64,000 nucleotides of DNA from Acidobacteria bacterium Ga0077551 (GTDB taxonomy: Bacteria; Pseudomonadota; Alphaproteobacteria; Caulobacterales; Hyphomonadaceae), in the NCBI GenBank assembly GCA_001464545.1, contig LNFC01000022.1, positions 310,001 through 374,000 of the forward strand, given 5' to 3'. The notes beneath the pieces were generated by a model, which saw nothing but the letters and a program-made list of their open reading frames with translations, was not told the DNA's origin and made no database searches. Position numbers and translations under genes: made by a program. This document shows, in pieces, positions 8,809 to 18,449 of the stretch; the first letter of the stretch is position 1; every line of letters starts with the position of its first letter.

Positions 8809-10632
8809 TTACTTGACGAGGCGGACTTCGTTGATGTCCCGGCCGATGGTCTGGAAGACGGCAACCAGTTCAGCTGAGCCTGAAGCGAAGTAGGCAAATT
8901 GCGGGCTCGTCGCGCAGGCCGTGAGCGCATCGCGCGCGGCCTGCAGGTTTCCGACTTCGAAGCCCACGGTGTAGATCTTGATCCCTGCTTCCTTCATCGC
9001 GGTGCAGTATTCTGCAGCCTGCGCGAAAGATGTGCCATTCTCCGAGTTGCAGTTGATCTGGTCTGCCGTCGAGCCTGAGCCGGCTGTTGAAGTCCTCGAC
9101 AAGACGCTCCGGCAGAAGGACGAGTTGAAATCGCCATCGGTCATGAACACGGCAAACTTGTAGAGTTTCGGTCGTCCAAACGTGGCGGGCAGGCTGTCTT
9201 CCGGGAAGATGGTGCCGAAATCGGGTGACAGGGTGTAGAAGCCCCAGGCCGCGCCAAGGTGGGCTGCAGTCGAGCCACCGATCACGAGATCATCAATCGC
9301 ATCGTGAAGCACGTCCTTGTCGTCGGTCAACGGGACGATCTGGTTGGTCGGACAGGGGTTGTTGGTCGACAGGTAGCCATATCCCACCGGATCATCTTCG
9401 GCGGACACGTCCGTATACGCTTCATCTCCGGTCCGTTCTGTCGCGCAGGTGCTGATCCGGTGCAGGCGCTGCGCGCCATTGCTGGCGTTGTTGAAACGGT
9501 AGTACTCGCAGCCGGTGACCGTGCAGAAAGACGTGCCACCGTTGGTGTAGGCGCCATAGCTGGGCCCGACCGATCCCACGAGGTCAAACGTGTCGTCCGT
9601 GACATCGTCGACAACCCATGTCGCATGTGTCGTACGGTTGATCTGGGTCATGCCGTTGACGCCGGTAATCCAGACATGGTCGTCATCGGACAGGCCATGG
9701 TCTTCGGCCGTCACTTGCACTTCGCAGTTGTTGTTGAGGCACCGGCGGATGATGCCACCATTGGTGTAGTTCGACCATCCGCTGCTGTTGACGCCCGTGA
9801 GACGGAACGTGTTGGCGTTGGCGCTGGCAACTGTGGCAACCCGGTTGTTGATCTGGGTCATGCCGTTGACGCCGCTGATCCAGACCCGGTCTCCATCGCT
9901 GAAGCCATGGCCATTGGACGTGATGACGGCCGGGTTGGCCCGCGTGATACCCGTGATGTTTCTCTGCGCGCCAACTTGCCAGGACGCAGCCGTTATGTTC
10001 CGGCCGGGAATAATGCTGCCACGAACATCTTCAGCATAATCGCCAACGTTCACGGCAACCGAGTAAGGCACCATCGAGACTTTGGAATAGTAGGGTTCCT
10101 GTTCGTCCTTGACCACGATGTCGACGAGGTCCTCGGCGGCCTCCCGCAGCGCCGTGATGCGGTTGCCGCCCATCGAGCCCGTGATGTCGAGGATCATCGC
10201 GACTTCGATATCGGCGCCGCCTTCGACCGCGTCGGAGCGCACCGTCACGCCAACCGTCTCCCGGCCCATGATCTGCGCAATCGTCGTGTTGACCTGGATA
10301 CGAGTGATCAACGAAATCCGGCCCTCTTCGTCCTGTGAGAATTCGTATTCGATCTCGCGGCCGATATCCTGTTCAAGGTGATTGAGGTGCGCCTCGACAA
10401 CTTCCAGGCGGTCTTCAGCGTCCATGAACGCATCGTGCGCGGCGGCCAGCGCGGCTGCGTCGGTGGCCATCTGAAGCTTGTGCTTCTCGACCATCACCCG
10501 TGACAGGTCGATGGCGAAACCGACCAGCGGGAAGATGGCGAGACAGGCCAATGCGAAAAGCATGGCCACGTTGCCTTTGTCGCTGCGGAAAAATCCGCGC
10601 ATCCGGCGTGCAACTTCGATCTTGGTATCCAT
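8809..10632 (-). CDS. TadG-like protein with vWA domain containing an internal tandem repeat insertion
   Basis: KGNVAMLFALACLAIFPLVGFAIDLSRVM; MIDAS MILDITGSMGG; MTDGDFNSSF; two ~70-aa repeats with HGxSDxDxVWIxGVNGMTQIN. Confidence 0.85.
   Translation of the reverse strand: MDTKIEVARRMRGFFRSDKGNVAMLFALACLAIFPLVGFAIDLSRVMVEKHKLQMATDAAALAAAHDAFMDAEDRLEVVEAHLNHLEQDIGREIEYEFSQDEEGRISLITRIQVNTTIAQIMGRETVGVTVRSDAVEGGADIEVAMILDITGSMGGNRITALREAAEDLVDIVVKDEQEPYYSKVSMVPYSVAVNVGDYAEDVRGSIIPGRNITAASWQVGAQRNITGITRANPAVITSNGHGFSDGDRVWISGVNGMTQINNRVATVASANANTFRLTGVNSSGWSNYTNGGIIRRCLNNNCEVQVTAEDHGLSDDDHVWITGVNGMTQINRTTHATWVVDDVTDDTFDLVGSVGPSYGAYTNGGTSFCTVTGCEYYRFNNASNGAQRLHRISTCATERTGDEAYTDVSAEDDPVGYGYLSTNNPCPTNQIVPLTDDKDVLHDAIDDLVIGGSTAAHLGAAWGFYTLSPDFGTIFPEDSLPATFGRPKLYKFAVFMTDGDFNSSFCRSVLSRTSTAGSGSTADQINCNSENGTSFAQAAEYCTAMKEAGIKIYTVGFEVGNLQAARDALTACATSPQFAYFASGSAELVAVFQTIGRDINEVRLVK
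9520..9957 (-). repeat. Tandem ~70-aa coding duplication inside the vWA protein (period about 210 nt)
   Basis: Near-identical nucleotide core gttgatctgggtcatgccgttgacgcc at about 9637 and about 9847. Confidence 0.9.
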
Positions 10633-10782
10633 AGCCCAGCGTCCTCTTGGCGGATTCCCGCGCAATACTCAGGCCTTTTATGGCAGATCGGGCTTGAAGG
10701 ACGGTTTCCGGGAACGGCGCAATTGTTACTGGCGCGGTAGGGTCTGGTTAACCTATAATTTCCCGATTCGTGAGGAACCAGC

Positions 10783-11577
10783 ATGCAGCAATATCACGCT
10801 CTCCTGCAGGACATACTGCAGAACGGCCACGACCGGGGTGACCGAACCGGCGTTGGTACGCGCGGCGTGTTCGGGCGCCAGATGCGGTTTGACCTCGAAA
10901 AAGGTTTTCCGCTGCTGACGACGAAACGTCTTCACGTACGCTCTATCATCATCGAGCTGCTTTGGTTCCTTCGCGGCGAAACAAATATTGCATGGCTGAA
11001 GGAAAACGGCGTCTCCATCTGGGATGACTGGGCAGACGCCAACGGCGATCTCGGTCCCGTCTATGGCAAGCAATGGCGCAGCTGGGCGGCCCCGGACGGG
11101 CGCACGATCGACCAGATCCAGTGGGTGCTGGACGAGATCCGCACCAATCCGAATTCCCGCCGCCTGATCGTCTCGGCCTGGAACCCGGCCGACGTGAACG
11201 ACATGGCCCTGCCGCCCTGTCACTGCCTTTTCCAGTTCAACGTGATTAACGGCCGGCTGAACTGCCAGCTCTACCAGCGCTCAGCGGATGTCTTCCTCGG
11301 CGTGCCGTTCAATATTGCGTCCTACGCCCTGCTCACCCACATGATGGCGCGCGCCACCGGCCTGCGCGTCGGCGAGTTCGTGCACACCTTCGGCGACACG
11401 CACCTCTACCTTAACCATCTCGAGCAGGCCGAGCTGCAGCTGACGCGTGAACCGCGCGATCTGCCGGAACTCTGGATGAACCCGGAAAAGACGGACCTCT
11501 TCAGCTGGACCTATGAGGATTTCCGGATCGACAACTACAATCCGCATCCGCACATCAAGGCCGCCGTGGCGGTCTGA
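10783..11577 (+). CDS. thyA: Thymidylate synthase
   Basis: 264 aa; [12 protein letters not shown] active site; [19 protein letters not shown]. Confidence 0.98.
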   Translation: MQQYHALLQDILQNGHDRGDRTGVGTRGVFGRQMRFDLEKGFPLLTTKRLHVRSIIIELLWFLRGETNIAWLKENGVSIWDDWADANGDLGPVYGKQWRSWAAPDGRTIDQIQWVLDEIRTNPNSRRLIVSAWNPADVNDMALPPCHCLFQFNVINGRLNCQLYQRSADVFLGVPFNIASYALLTHMMARATGLRVGEFVHTFGDTHLYLNHLEQAELQLTREPRDLPELWMNPEKTDLFSWTYEDFRIDNYNPHPHIKAAVAV

Positions 11578-11586
11578 TCGCCCGGC

Positions 11587-12144
11587 TTACTCCCCCACGA
11601 GCGTGCAGATGACAGTACCGCCTGTCTCGACCGCGATCGACAGGTATTCGTCAAACTCCGTGCACGTCACGGTCGCTTCTGCCGCATAGGCGCGCACCGG
11701 GAAGGCCATCACCTTGACCCGCGCGTCGCCGGACACCTCGCGGGCCACCCGCGCCGCATCAAACTGCCCTTTCAGCGTCAGGGACCGGTTGCCCGCATCA
11801 ATCGTCTCCATCTCGCCGCCGAGCCAGACGCCCAGGTCGGGATCGAGTCCCTCCATGCCGGGATCCTTCGGCGCGCCGTAATAATCTGCCGCCACACCCA
11901 TGTCGGCATTCGTCTCGCGCAGCTTGGCGAGTGCGCCCTCGCTGAACGATAAATCGACCCGGAAGGGCAGGGACACGATTATCGGCTCGAACGCGGGCGC
12001 CGCAGGCCCTGCCGGCGGCTGCGTCTTCGGCGCGTCGGTCTTGGGCGGCGCCGCGCGACCGCCATCATCCTTGGACAGTGTCCCGCAGCCTGTCAGAAGC
12101 GCCGCCGCGAGGGCAGCCAGCGCGAAGGTCAGCGCATGTGTCAT
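11587..12144 (-). CDS. Putative lipoprotein
   Basis: MTHALTFALAALAAALLTGCGTLSKDDGG: signal sequence with lipobox LTGC. Confidence 0.75.
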   Translation of the reverse strand: MTHALTFALAALAAALLTGCGTLSKDDGGRAAPPKTDAPKTQPPAGPAAPAFEPIIVSLPFRVDLSFSEGALAKLRETNADMGVAADYYGAPKDPGMEGLDPDLGVWLGGEMETIDAGNRSLTLKGQFDAARVAREVSGDARVKVMAFPVRAYAAEATVTCTEFDEYLSIAVETGGTVICTLVGE

Positions 12145-12317
12145 CCCTTTAGTCTCCACCGGTTGGATGTGTCCTGAGACGCCTTGTGTTGCCGCATCAG
12201 CGTCCGAAGGCAAGTACGGTCCTGCTGCTTGCCGCGGGACGCGAAAATCGCCATGGTTGTGCGCAGTGCCGTGGGGGGGCAACCGATCTGACACGGCCGG
12301 TTTTTTGGAGGCACCCA

Positions 12318-12998
12318 ATGAAAGTCTTTATCGCCGAACTCGTCGGCACCTTCACCCTTGTGCTGCTGGGATGCGGCTCTGCCGTGCTCGCCGGCGGCGA
12401 AGTCGGCCAGCTTGGCATCTCCTTCGCCTTCGGCCTCGCCATCGTGGCCATGGCCTACGGCATCGGCCCCATCTCCGGCTGCCATGTGAACCCGGCCGTC
12501 AGCTTCGGCGCCTTCGTGGCGGGCCGGATGCCGATGAACACCATGCTGCAATACTGGGCCGCCCAGTTCATCGGCGCCCTGCTCGGCGCCGGCGTCCTCT
12601 ACCTCATCGCCACCGGCAAGACCGGCTATGACCTGGCCGCCAACGGCCTCGGCCAAAACGGATGGGGCGCCGGCTATCTCGGCGAATACAATCTCGCCTC
12701 GGCCCTCGTGTTCGAGGTCGTCGCGACCTTCCTGTTCCTGGTCGTCATTCTCGGCAGCACGCAGAAGTCCGCCCCTGGCATGTTCGCAGGTCTTGCCATC
12801 GGCCTGACGCTCACGGTCATCCACATCGTCGGCATCCAGGTTACCGGCGTCTCGGTGAACCCGGCCCGCAGCTTCGGTCCTGCTGTCATTGTTGGCGGCA
12901 CGGCGATCTCGCAGCTCTGGCTGTTCCTGATCGCCCCGCTGATCGGCGCGGCCCTCGCCGGCCTGCTGTTCAAGCAGAAAGTGCTGGAGACGGAGTAA
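12318..12998 (+). CDS. aqpZ: Aquaporin Z
   Basis: MIP family; two NPA boxes (HVNPAVSFG, SVNPARSFGPA); MKVFIAELVGTFTLVLLGCGSAV. Confidence 0.96.
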   Translation: MKVFIAELVGTFTLVLLGCGSAVLAGGEVGQLGISFAFGLAIVAMAYGIGPISGCHVNPAVSFGAFVAGRMPMNTMLQYWAAQFIGALLGAGVLYLIATGKTGYDLAANGLGQNGWGAGYLGEYNLASALVFEVVATFLFLVVILGSTQKSAPGMFAGLAIGLTLTVIHIVGIQVTGVSVNPARSFGPAVIVGGTAISQLWLFLIAPLIGAALAGLLFKQKVLETE

Positions 12999-13008
12999 CG
13001 CGGGTCAC

Positions 13009-13037
13009 GGGTCCCGGCCGCAGTTTGTCCGGGACCC
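13009..13037. repeat. Intergenic hairpin GGGTCCCGG...CCGGGACCC
   Basis: Perfect 9-bp inverted repeat directly downstream of aqpZ; followed by a second GGCATTTGC/GCAAATCCC hairpin. Confidence 0.6.
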
Positions 13038-13219
13038 AGTGCGCTAGCGTCCGCGAGCGGAAGAACGTCTGGGTCACGGGCATTTGCAGCGCAAATCCCG
13101 GGATGACGACCAATTGAGCGCGGGTCAAAACTGAGATCAAGGCCGGGCGCCCCACGAGCAACGCGAAGGCGCAGCGGCTCCGCGTCGCAGACGCGGAAAC
13201 GGCCGCGAGCAATCTGAAA

Positions 13220-13891
13220 CTAAGCCTCGTGCGGGTTGGTCAGGCCGGCATCCTCGCGCCGCCGGATGATCGCCGAGACGATAACGGCGCCCACCATCTT
13301 GCCGATCACGAAGACGATCCAGTTCCAGATGTGCAGCGAGTTGCCGGGCTCGAGGCCCAGTTCCATCTGCTTGGCGAGGTCGGCGCCGTACAGGAACACC
13401 GTCGTGTCGACCGGCGCCGCCAGCGCGCTGGACAGGAGGATGCGTGTCGACAGGCGGTACTTAGTGAAGGTGAACAGCAGCCAGTCGACGCCTTCCGAAA
13501 TCGCGAACGCAATCCCGCTTGCCAGCGCGATCACCGGCCAGGCGTAGAAGAACGACCAGGCGACCGCGATCGCCATCAGGATCAGCACGCGGTGCCCCAT
13601 CTCGCGCTGCACGAAATCCCGGATCACGAACACCATGCCGGTGACCATCGTCATCGGATGCAGCGACACGCCCTGCGGGAACAGCGCGTTCTCGCCGGCG
13701 GCCACCACGCCGAATTCCGGAATGATTCCAAAGCTCCAGTTCAGGAACGGAATCAGCACCACATAGAACAGTGCCCAGGCCCGTCCTTGCAGGAACCAGA
13801 TGGCCGCAAATGTGAGCCCCAGCGCGACCAGCGCCGGTCCCAGCAGTCCGGGCTGACCGTTCGTCAGGACAGACGCAACGTCAAAACTCAT
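13220..13891 (-). CDS. VUT-family (YhhQ/DUF165-like) transporter
   Basis: Multi-TM; VFVIRDFVQREMGHR, AFAISEGVDWLLFT, ILLSSALAAPVDTTVFL pattern. Start taken at MSFDVAS. Confidence 0.7.
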   Translation of the reverse strand: MSFDVASVLTNGQPGLLGPALVALGLTFAAIWFLQGRAWALFYVVLIPFLNWSFGIIPEFGVVAAGENALFPQGVSLHPMTMVTGMVFVIRDFVQREMGHRVLILMAIAVAWSFFYAWPVIALASGIAFAISEGVDWLLFTFTKYRLSTRILLSSALAAPVDTTVFLYGADLAKQMELGLEPGNSLHIWNWIVFVIGKMVGAVIVSAIIRRREDAGLTNPHEA

Positions 13892-14052
13892 GAGGCGCCC
13901 CTCCGCATGCGGCAAATGTACCCCCGGCTGTCATTGCGGGTTGCACCGGGGTAGCGGCCCGGCGCATGACCCCCCACTTCTTATTACTATAGTTAACGGC
14001 GCCGGGGATGGCGCATGCTGCACCCATCCCCAGGCCGCCCGGAACCACGCCC

Positions 14053-14583
14053 ATGATAGAACCCATCCGGCTCAGCCTTATCGTCGCACAAGGCCGAAAT
14101 AGAGTGATCGGCAGCTCAGGGCAATTGCCCTGGCGACTGAAGGACGATCTGGCCCATTTCAAGCGCACCACGATGGGCGCGCCCGTCATCATGGGCCGCA
14201 AGACCTGGGAAAGCCTGCCCAAGCGCCCGTTGCCGGGCCGCCCCAACATCGTGATCAGCCGCGATTGGAACTATGACGCGGCCGAAGCGCGCGTCTATTC
14301 GAGCGTCTCGCCGGCCATCAACGCCGCCAAGGCGATGGCCCTGCGTGCAGGGCAGACGGAAGTGTTCATCATCGGCGGCGCTGCCATCTACGAGCTCGCC
14401 CTGCCGCTGGCTGACCGGATCTACCTCACTGAAGTCGATGCCGCCCCTGAAGGCGACGTGTTCTTCCCGGCGTTGGATACCGCAAGCTGGTCGGAATCCG
14501 GGCTCACCCGCTTCGAGGCGGGGGAGGGCAATGATCATGGCTTCACGATCAAGGTTCTCGACCGCGTGACCGCGCCCGCCTGA
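14053..14583 (+). CDS. folA: Dihydrofolate reductase
   Basis: [47 protein letters not shown]. Confidence 0.96.
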   Translation: MIEPIRLSLIVAQGRNRVIGSSGQLPWRLKDDLAHFKRTTMGAPVIMGRKTWESLPKRPLPGRPNIVISRDWNYDAAEARVYSSVSPAINAAKAMALRAGQTEVFIIGGAAIYELALPLADRIYLTEVDAAPEGDVFFPALDTASWSESGLTRFEAGEGNDHGFTIKVLDRVTAPA

Positions 14584-14652
14584 CCCGGCGGGAATGATGG
14601 ACGCCTCCCAAGCTCAGGCGTAGCGTTCCGGAAAATCATCCGGGAGGAAGAC

Positions 14653-15573
14653 ATGGATTTCGAAGTGGTTGGCTCCGGCCTCGGCTTTCCTGAAGGCCCC
14701 GTCGTCATGCAGGATGGCTCGATCATCCTGGTCGAGATCAAGCTCGGCTGCATCACGCGTCTGTGGAACGGCAAGCGCGAAGTGATCGCGACGCCCGGCG
14801 GCGGCCCCAACGGTCTCGCGATCGGGCCTGATGGCGCGCTCTACTGCTGCAACAATGGCGGCTTCGAGTATCACGAAGTCGGCGGCCTCACGATCCCCGG
14901 CAACTGCCCGCCCGACTATTCCGGTGGCCGCATCGAGCGGATCGACCTCTCCACCGGCAAGGTCGAGCGTCTCTATGATGAGGTGGACGGCAACAAGTTG
15001 CGCGGGCCCAACGACATCGTGTTCGACAAGTCCGGCGGCTTCTATTTCACCGATCTCGGCAAGGGCTTCTCCCGCAACCGCGACCATGGCGGCGTCTACT
15101 ATGCCAAACCGGATGGCTCCCTAATCAAGGAAGTCGACTACCACCACATCTCGCCCAACGGCTGCGGCCTCTCGCCCGATGGCCACACGCTCTACTTCGC
15201 CGACACGATGACCGCCCGCCTCTGGGGCTTCGCGCTCACCGGCCCCGGCGAATTCACGCCGCACAAGCCGCCCTTCCTGCGCGGCCGCGTCATCACCGGC
15301 CAGACGGAGCTGTGCTATTTCGACTCGCTCGCCGTCGCTGCGTCCGGGAACATCTGTGTGGCCACCATCCTGAAGAACGGCGGCATGGGCGGCATCACCA
15401 CGATCCGTCCGGACGGCCATTCCAGTTTCACCGAACTGCCGGACCCGTTCGTCACCAACATCGCCTTCGGCGGCAAGGACATGCATGACGCGTACATCTG
15501 CGCCTCCGGCACGGGCCAGCTGATCAAGACGCGCTGGCCCGAAGCGGGCCTGAAACTGAACTTCAACGCCTGA
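14653..15573 (+). CDS. SMP-30/gluconolactonase/LRE family protein
   Basis: EGPVVMQDGSIILVEI, GGGPNGLAIGPDGALY, NGCGLSPDGHTLYFADT. Confidence 0.9.
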   Translation: MDFEVVGSGLGFPEGPVVMQDGSIILVEIKLGCITRLWNGKREVIATPGGGPNGLAIGPDGALYCCNNGGFEYHEVGGLTIPGNCPPDYSGGRIERIDLSTGKVERLYDEVDGNKLRGPNDIVFDKSGGFYFTDLGKGFSRNRDHGGVYYAKPDGSLIKEVDYHHISPNGCGLSPDGHTLYFADTMTARLWGFALTGPGEFTPHKPPFLRGRVITGQTELCYFDSLAVAASGNICVATILKNGGMGGITTIRPDGHSSFTELPDPFVTNIAFGGKDMHDAYICASGTGQLIKTRWPEAGLKLNFNA

Positions 15574-16005
15574 AGCTGTTTTCAGGGATAAAACTGATTT
15601 CGGGGTGCCAGTCCTTGGGCGGAGGTGTTGCAGAAGGACTGGCCCGTCGTTTTGCAACGGCTTGATCGGGATGGGTTTTGTTTTTCCAGGGGCGCTTTTG
15701 CTGTAGGCGCAAGTCAGGCTGTTTGCTTCTCGCGACCGCATCAGGCCGTTGCATTCCGTGCACGACTGATGGCGATTTCGTCTCAGTCCTTCTCATTGAT
15801 TCTCATTTTTTGTCACATCGTATCGATTCTTTCCCGCTCTCTGGGCGAGCGGATTTCGGTCTTTGGCCACTATCCGGCCTACGGGGCTGGGTGTGAGGCA
15901 GAGTGTAACGCCGCACGCAGGCATGTGGCGCAAGTTCTGACCGGGGGGGTACAACGCGTTGAGACGTCTGCGGATTTTGATTCCGAAGGGGGCGGTTTTT
16001 GTTGC

Positions 16006-16722
16006 CTAAGGCGCGGAGCACGCCCCGCCAACCTGGCGGTAGGGCCGGTTGCACTGCCATCCGTCGCCGGAGGAATTGAGGTGGGCAAACTTCGGCACCT
16101 TGATCTTCGCGCAGGCGCCTGCCCCGGCGGCGTAACCGCGGTCGCACGCCCATCCGGGGCCGCTCGCCGCGTCCGTCAGATAGGCATTTGCGGGCAGGAC
16201 AATCCGTGTGCAAACGCCCCGGTCCGGCCGGAAGCCGCGCTCGCAGGCCCAGCCGACGCCATAGCTGGAATTGGTGAGGTAGCCGTTTTTCGGCACCTTG
16301 ACTGCGTTGCATAGGCTGCCGGCGCGCAAATAGCCGCGCTCGCATTCCCAGCGCGTGCCTGATCCGTCGAGATAGGCGTTCGCCGGAACCTTCGCGGGCG
16401 CGCAGACCTCGCCGGTGCGCTCGAACCCGTAATTACATTCCCAGCCCGCGCCATAAACGGCGCCGGTCAGGTGGGCATTGTCCGGCACGCCGACCTTCAC
16501 GCAGTCCTTGCCCGCTTCCTGGAAGCCCTTGTCGCAGGTCCAGCCGCCACCATACGGCTTCTGCACCGCATTGGCGGGCATCTGGGCGGAGGCGTTCATG
16601 GCAAACAGGCCGCCGCAGATGGGCAGGCAGGCGATTGCGAGCAGTACCGAGGGCGCGCGCCGCCGGAGGCTCCACCCGAGCCGCTCGCCGGTCAGGCTTG
16701 TATAGGGCAGGCCACATTGCAC
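16006..16722 (-). CDS. Secreted cysteine-repeat protein, six degenerate GWxCxxGf...C...vPxNAyL repeats
   Basis: N-terminal hydrophobic signal-like segment ending ASA; six repeats of about 30-34 aa, each with two Cys. Confidence 0.7.
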   Translation of the reverse strand: MQCGLPYTSLTGERLGWSLRRRAPSVLLAIACLPICGGLFAMNASAQMPANAVQKPYGGGWTCDKGFQEAGKDCVKVGVPDNAHLTGAVYGAGWECNYGFERTGEVCAPAKVPANAYLDGSGTRWECERGYLRAGSLCNAVKVPKNGYLTNSSYGVGWACERGFRPDRGVCTRIVLPANAYLTDAASGPGWACDRGYAAGAGACAKIKVPKFAHLNSSGDGWQCNRPYRQVGGACSAP

Positions 16723-16765
16723 GCGGTGAAGGGTCTCCGCGAGGTCAGTCCGTATGCGAACATCT

Positions 16766-16924
16766 TCAGGACTTCACGGAAGGCTGCATGCAGCGCAGCA
16801 CACGCGGGGCGGAAGGCGCCGCATAGCGTTTGCGCGGCGTTTCCTTCTGTTCGATGAGCGCGATGGTCTCGCTGACCGGCGCGGGTTCGGCAGGTTCAAA
16901 AGTATCTGATTTCTCGAGAGACAT
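16766..16924 (-). CDS. Short hypothetical protein (52 aa) MSLEKSDTFEPAEPAPVSETIALIEQKETPRKRYAAPSAPRVLRCMQPSVKS
   Basis: Open frame with ATG at 16924 upstream of the cysteine-repeat gene; no family recognised. Confidence 0.3.
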   Translation of the reverse strand: MSLEKSDTFEPAEPAPVSETIALIEQKETPRKRYAAPSAPRVLRCMQPSVKS

Positions 16925-17055
16925 GGCACAGCCTTTCCGGCAGGCGGACGCGGGCGTCCTTAGGCTCCCAGATGAACCGTTTGGGATACACTTGCAATCC
17001 CTTGATTGTATTTATCTTTTTTAGCCAGCTTTATTCCCTGTCGAATCAGGGCGGG

Positions 17056-18273
17056 TCAGTCCTCAAAAATGATTTCCGGGGCCGGTCTGGTCACCAATTG
17101 GTCCAGCGCAATCGCCGCGGAGCGGGCCAGAGCCATGAAAATGTCCGCCGCCGGACCTTTTCCGAGGGCGGCCGGCACGCCGGCGTCTCCCGCCTCGCGG
17201 ATCGCGGTGAGCATCGGAATCTCTCCCAGCACAGGCAATCCCAGCGCTGCGCCCATCCGGCGCGCCCCGCCTTCGCCCATCAGGTAATGGCGCACGCCTG
17301 CCGGGTCATCAAACCAGCTCATTGTCTCGACCAGGCCGATCACCGGCACATGCGTCTTGGAAAACATCGCTGCCCCGCGCCGAACATCTGCCAGCGCGAC
17401 TTCCTGCGGCGTGGTCACGATGATCGCGGCCGTTACCGGCACCTTCTGCGCAATCGCCAGCTGCGCGTCGCCCGTGCCCGGCGGCGTGTCGATGATCAGG
17501 ATGTCCAGCGGCTCGGCCGGCGTGCCCCATTCGGCATCGTTCAGCAGCTGGGTGATCGCCGACATCACGATCGGCCCGCGCCAGATCATCGGCGAGTCCG
17601 GATCGGAGAGGTACCCGATCGACAACGTCTTCATGCCGTGCGCTTCGACCGGCACGAGCTTCTTGTTCGTGGAGGTCGCGGGCTCGGCGTCCACCGTGCC
17701 CATCATCGTCGGGATCGACGGGCCATAGATGTCAGCGTCCAGAAGGCCGACCCGCATGCCGGCCTTGGCCATCGCGGCGGCGAGGTTCACGGCGACGGTG
17801 GACTTGCCGACGCCGCCCTTGGCGCTGGCAACCACCAGGATGCGGTCGATCCCCGGCACCGGCTTAAGGCTCTGCGCCGGGGCCGGGGCGCCCTGGTTCA
17901 TCGCCTCGTCGGACAATCGCGCGCCCTTGGTCACCCGCCGCAGGCCCGCCACAGGCGACGGCGCCGAGGCGGGGGCATGGGAATGCCCAAGATCATGGGT
18001 GCGGCCCGGTGCATGGGCATGCGCATGCCCGGCGGTCTTCTCCGCCGTCAGGACGCTACGCACCACCGTGATGCCGGGAATCCGCCCGGCATAATTTTCG
18101 GCTTCGATCCTGCGGTGCTCTGCCACATCTGCCGCACCCGGCTCGGCGCGGATCACCAGAAGCGCCTTGCCGTCATCGTCGACGGTCACCGATTCCAGCC
18201 AGTCTGCACCGCCCAGCGCCTCTTTTATGGCGCCGGCGAGCTTCTCGCGTGTCTTTTGCCTTGACCCAAACAT
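17056..18273 (-). CDS. Mrp/ApbC-family iron-sulfur cluster carrier ATPase
   Basis: VVASAKGGVGKSTVAVNLAAAMAKAG deviant Walker A; LIIDTPPGTGDAQL; N-terminal MIP18-like domain. Confidence 0.93.
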   Translation of the reverse strand: MFGSRQKTREKLAGAIKEALGGADWLESVTVDDDGKALLVIRAEPGAADVAEHRRIEAENYAGRIPGITVVRSVLTAEKTAGHAHAHAPGRTHDLGHSHAPASAPSPVAGLRRVTKGARLSDEAMNQGAPAPAQSLKPVPGIDRILVVASAKGGVGKSTVAVNLAAAMAKAGMRVGLLDADIYGPSIPTMMGTVDAEPATSTNKKLVPVEAHGMKTLSIGYLSDPDSPMIWRGPIVMSAITQLLNDAEWGTPAEPLDILIIDTPPGTGDAQLAIAQKVPVTAAIIVTTPQEVALADVRRGAAMFSKTHVPVIGLVETMSWFDDPAGVRHYLMGEGGARRMGAALGLPVLGEIPMLTAIREAGDAGVPAALGKGPAADIFMALARSAAIALDQLVTRPAPEIIFED

Positions 18274-18449
18274 TGATCCGTTGCCCGGCCTGTAAACATC
18301 TTTGTGTGCGGCCTACTCGCGCTTTAAGCGAAACTGCAAGCTTCTGGTTAGGAAGTTGCGTCATTTTACCCGCTTAAACGGGGTGAATCGACGTGCACAC
18401 GTCCGAAGACACCCTATATAGGCCCGACTTGAAGAATTCAGGAGACGTA

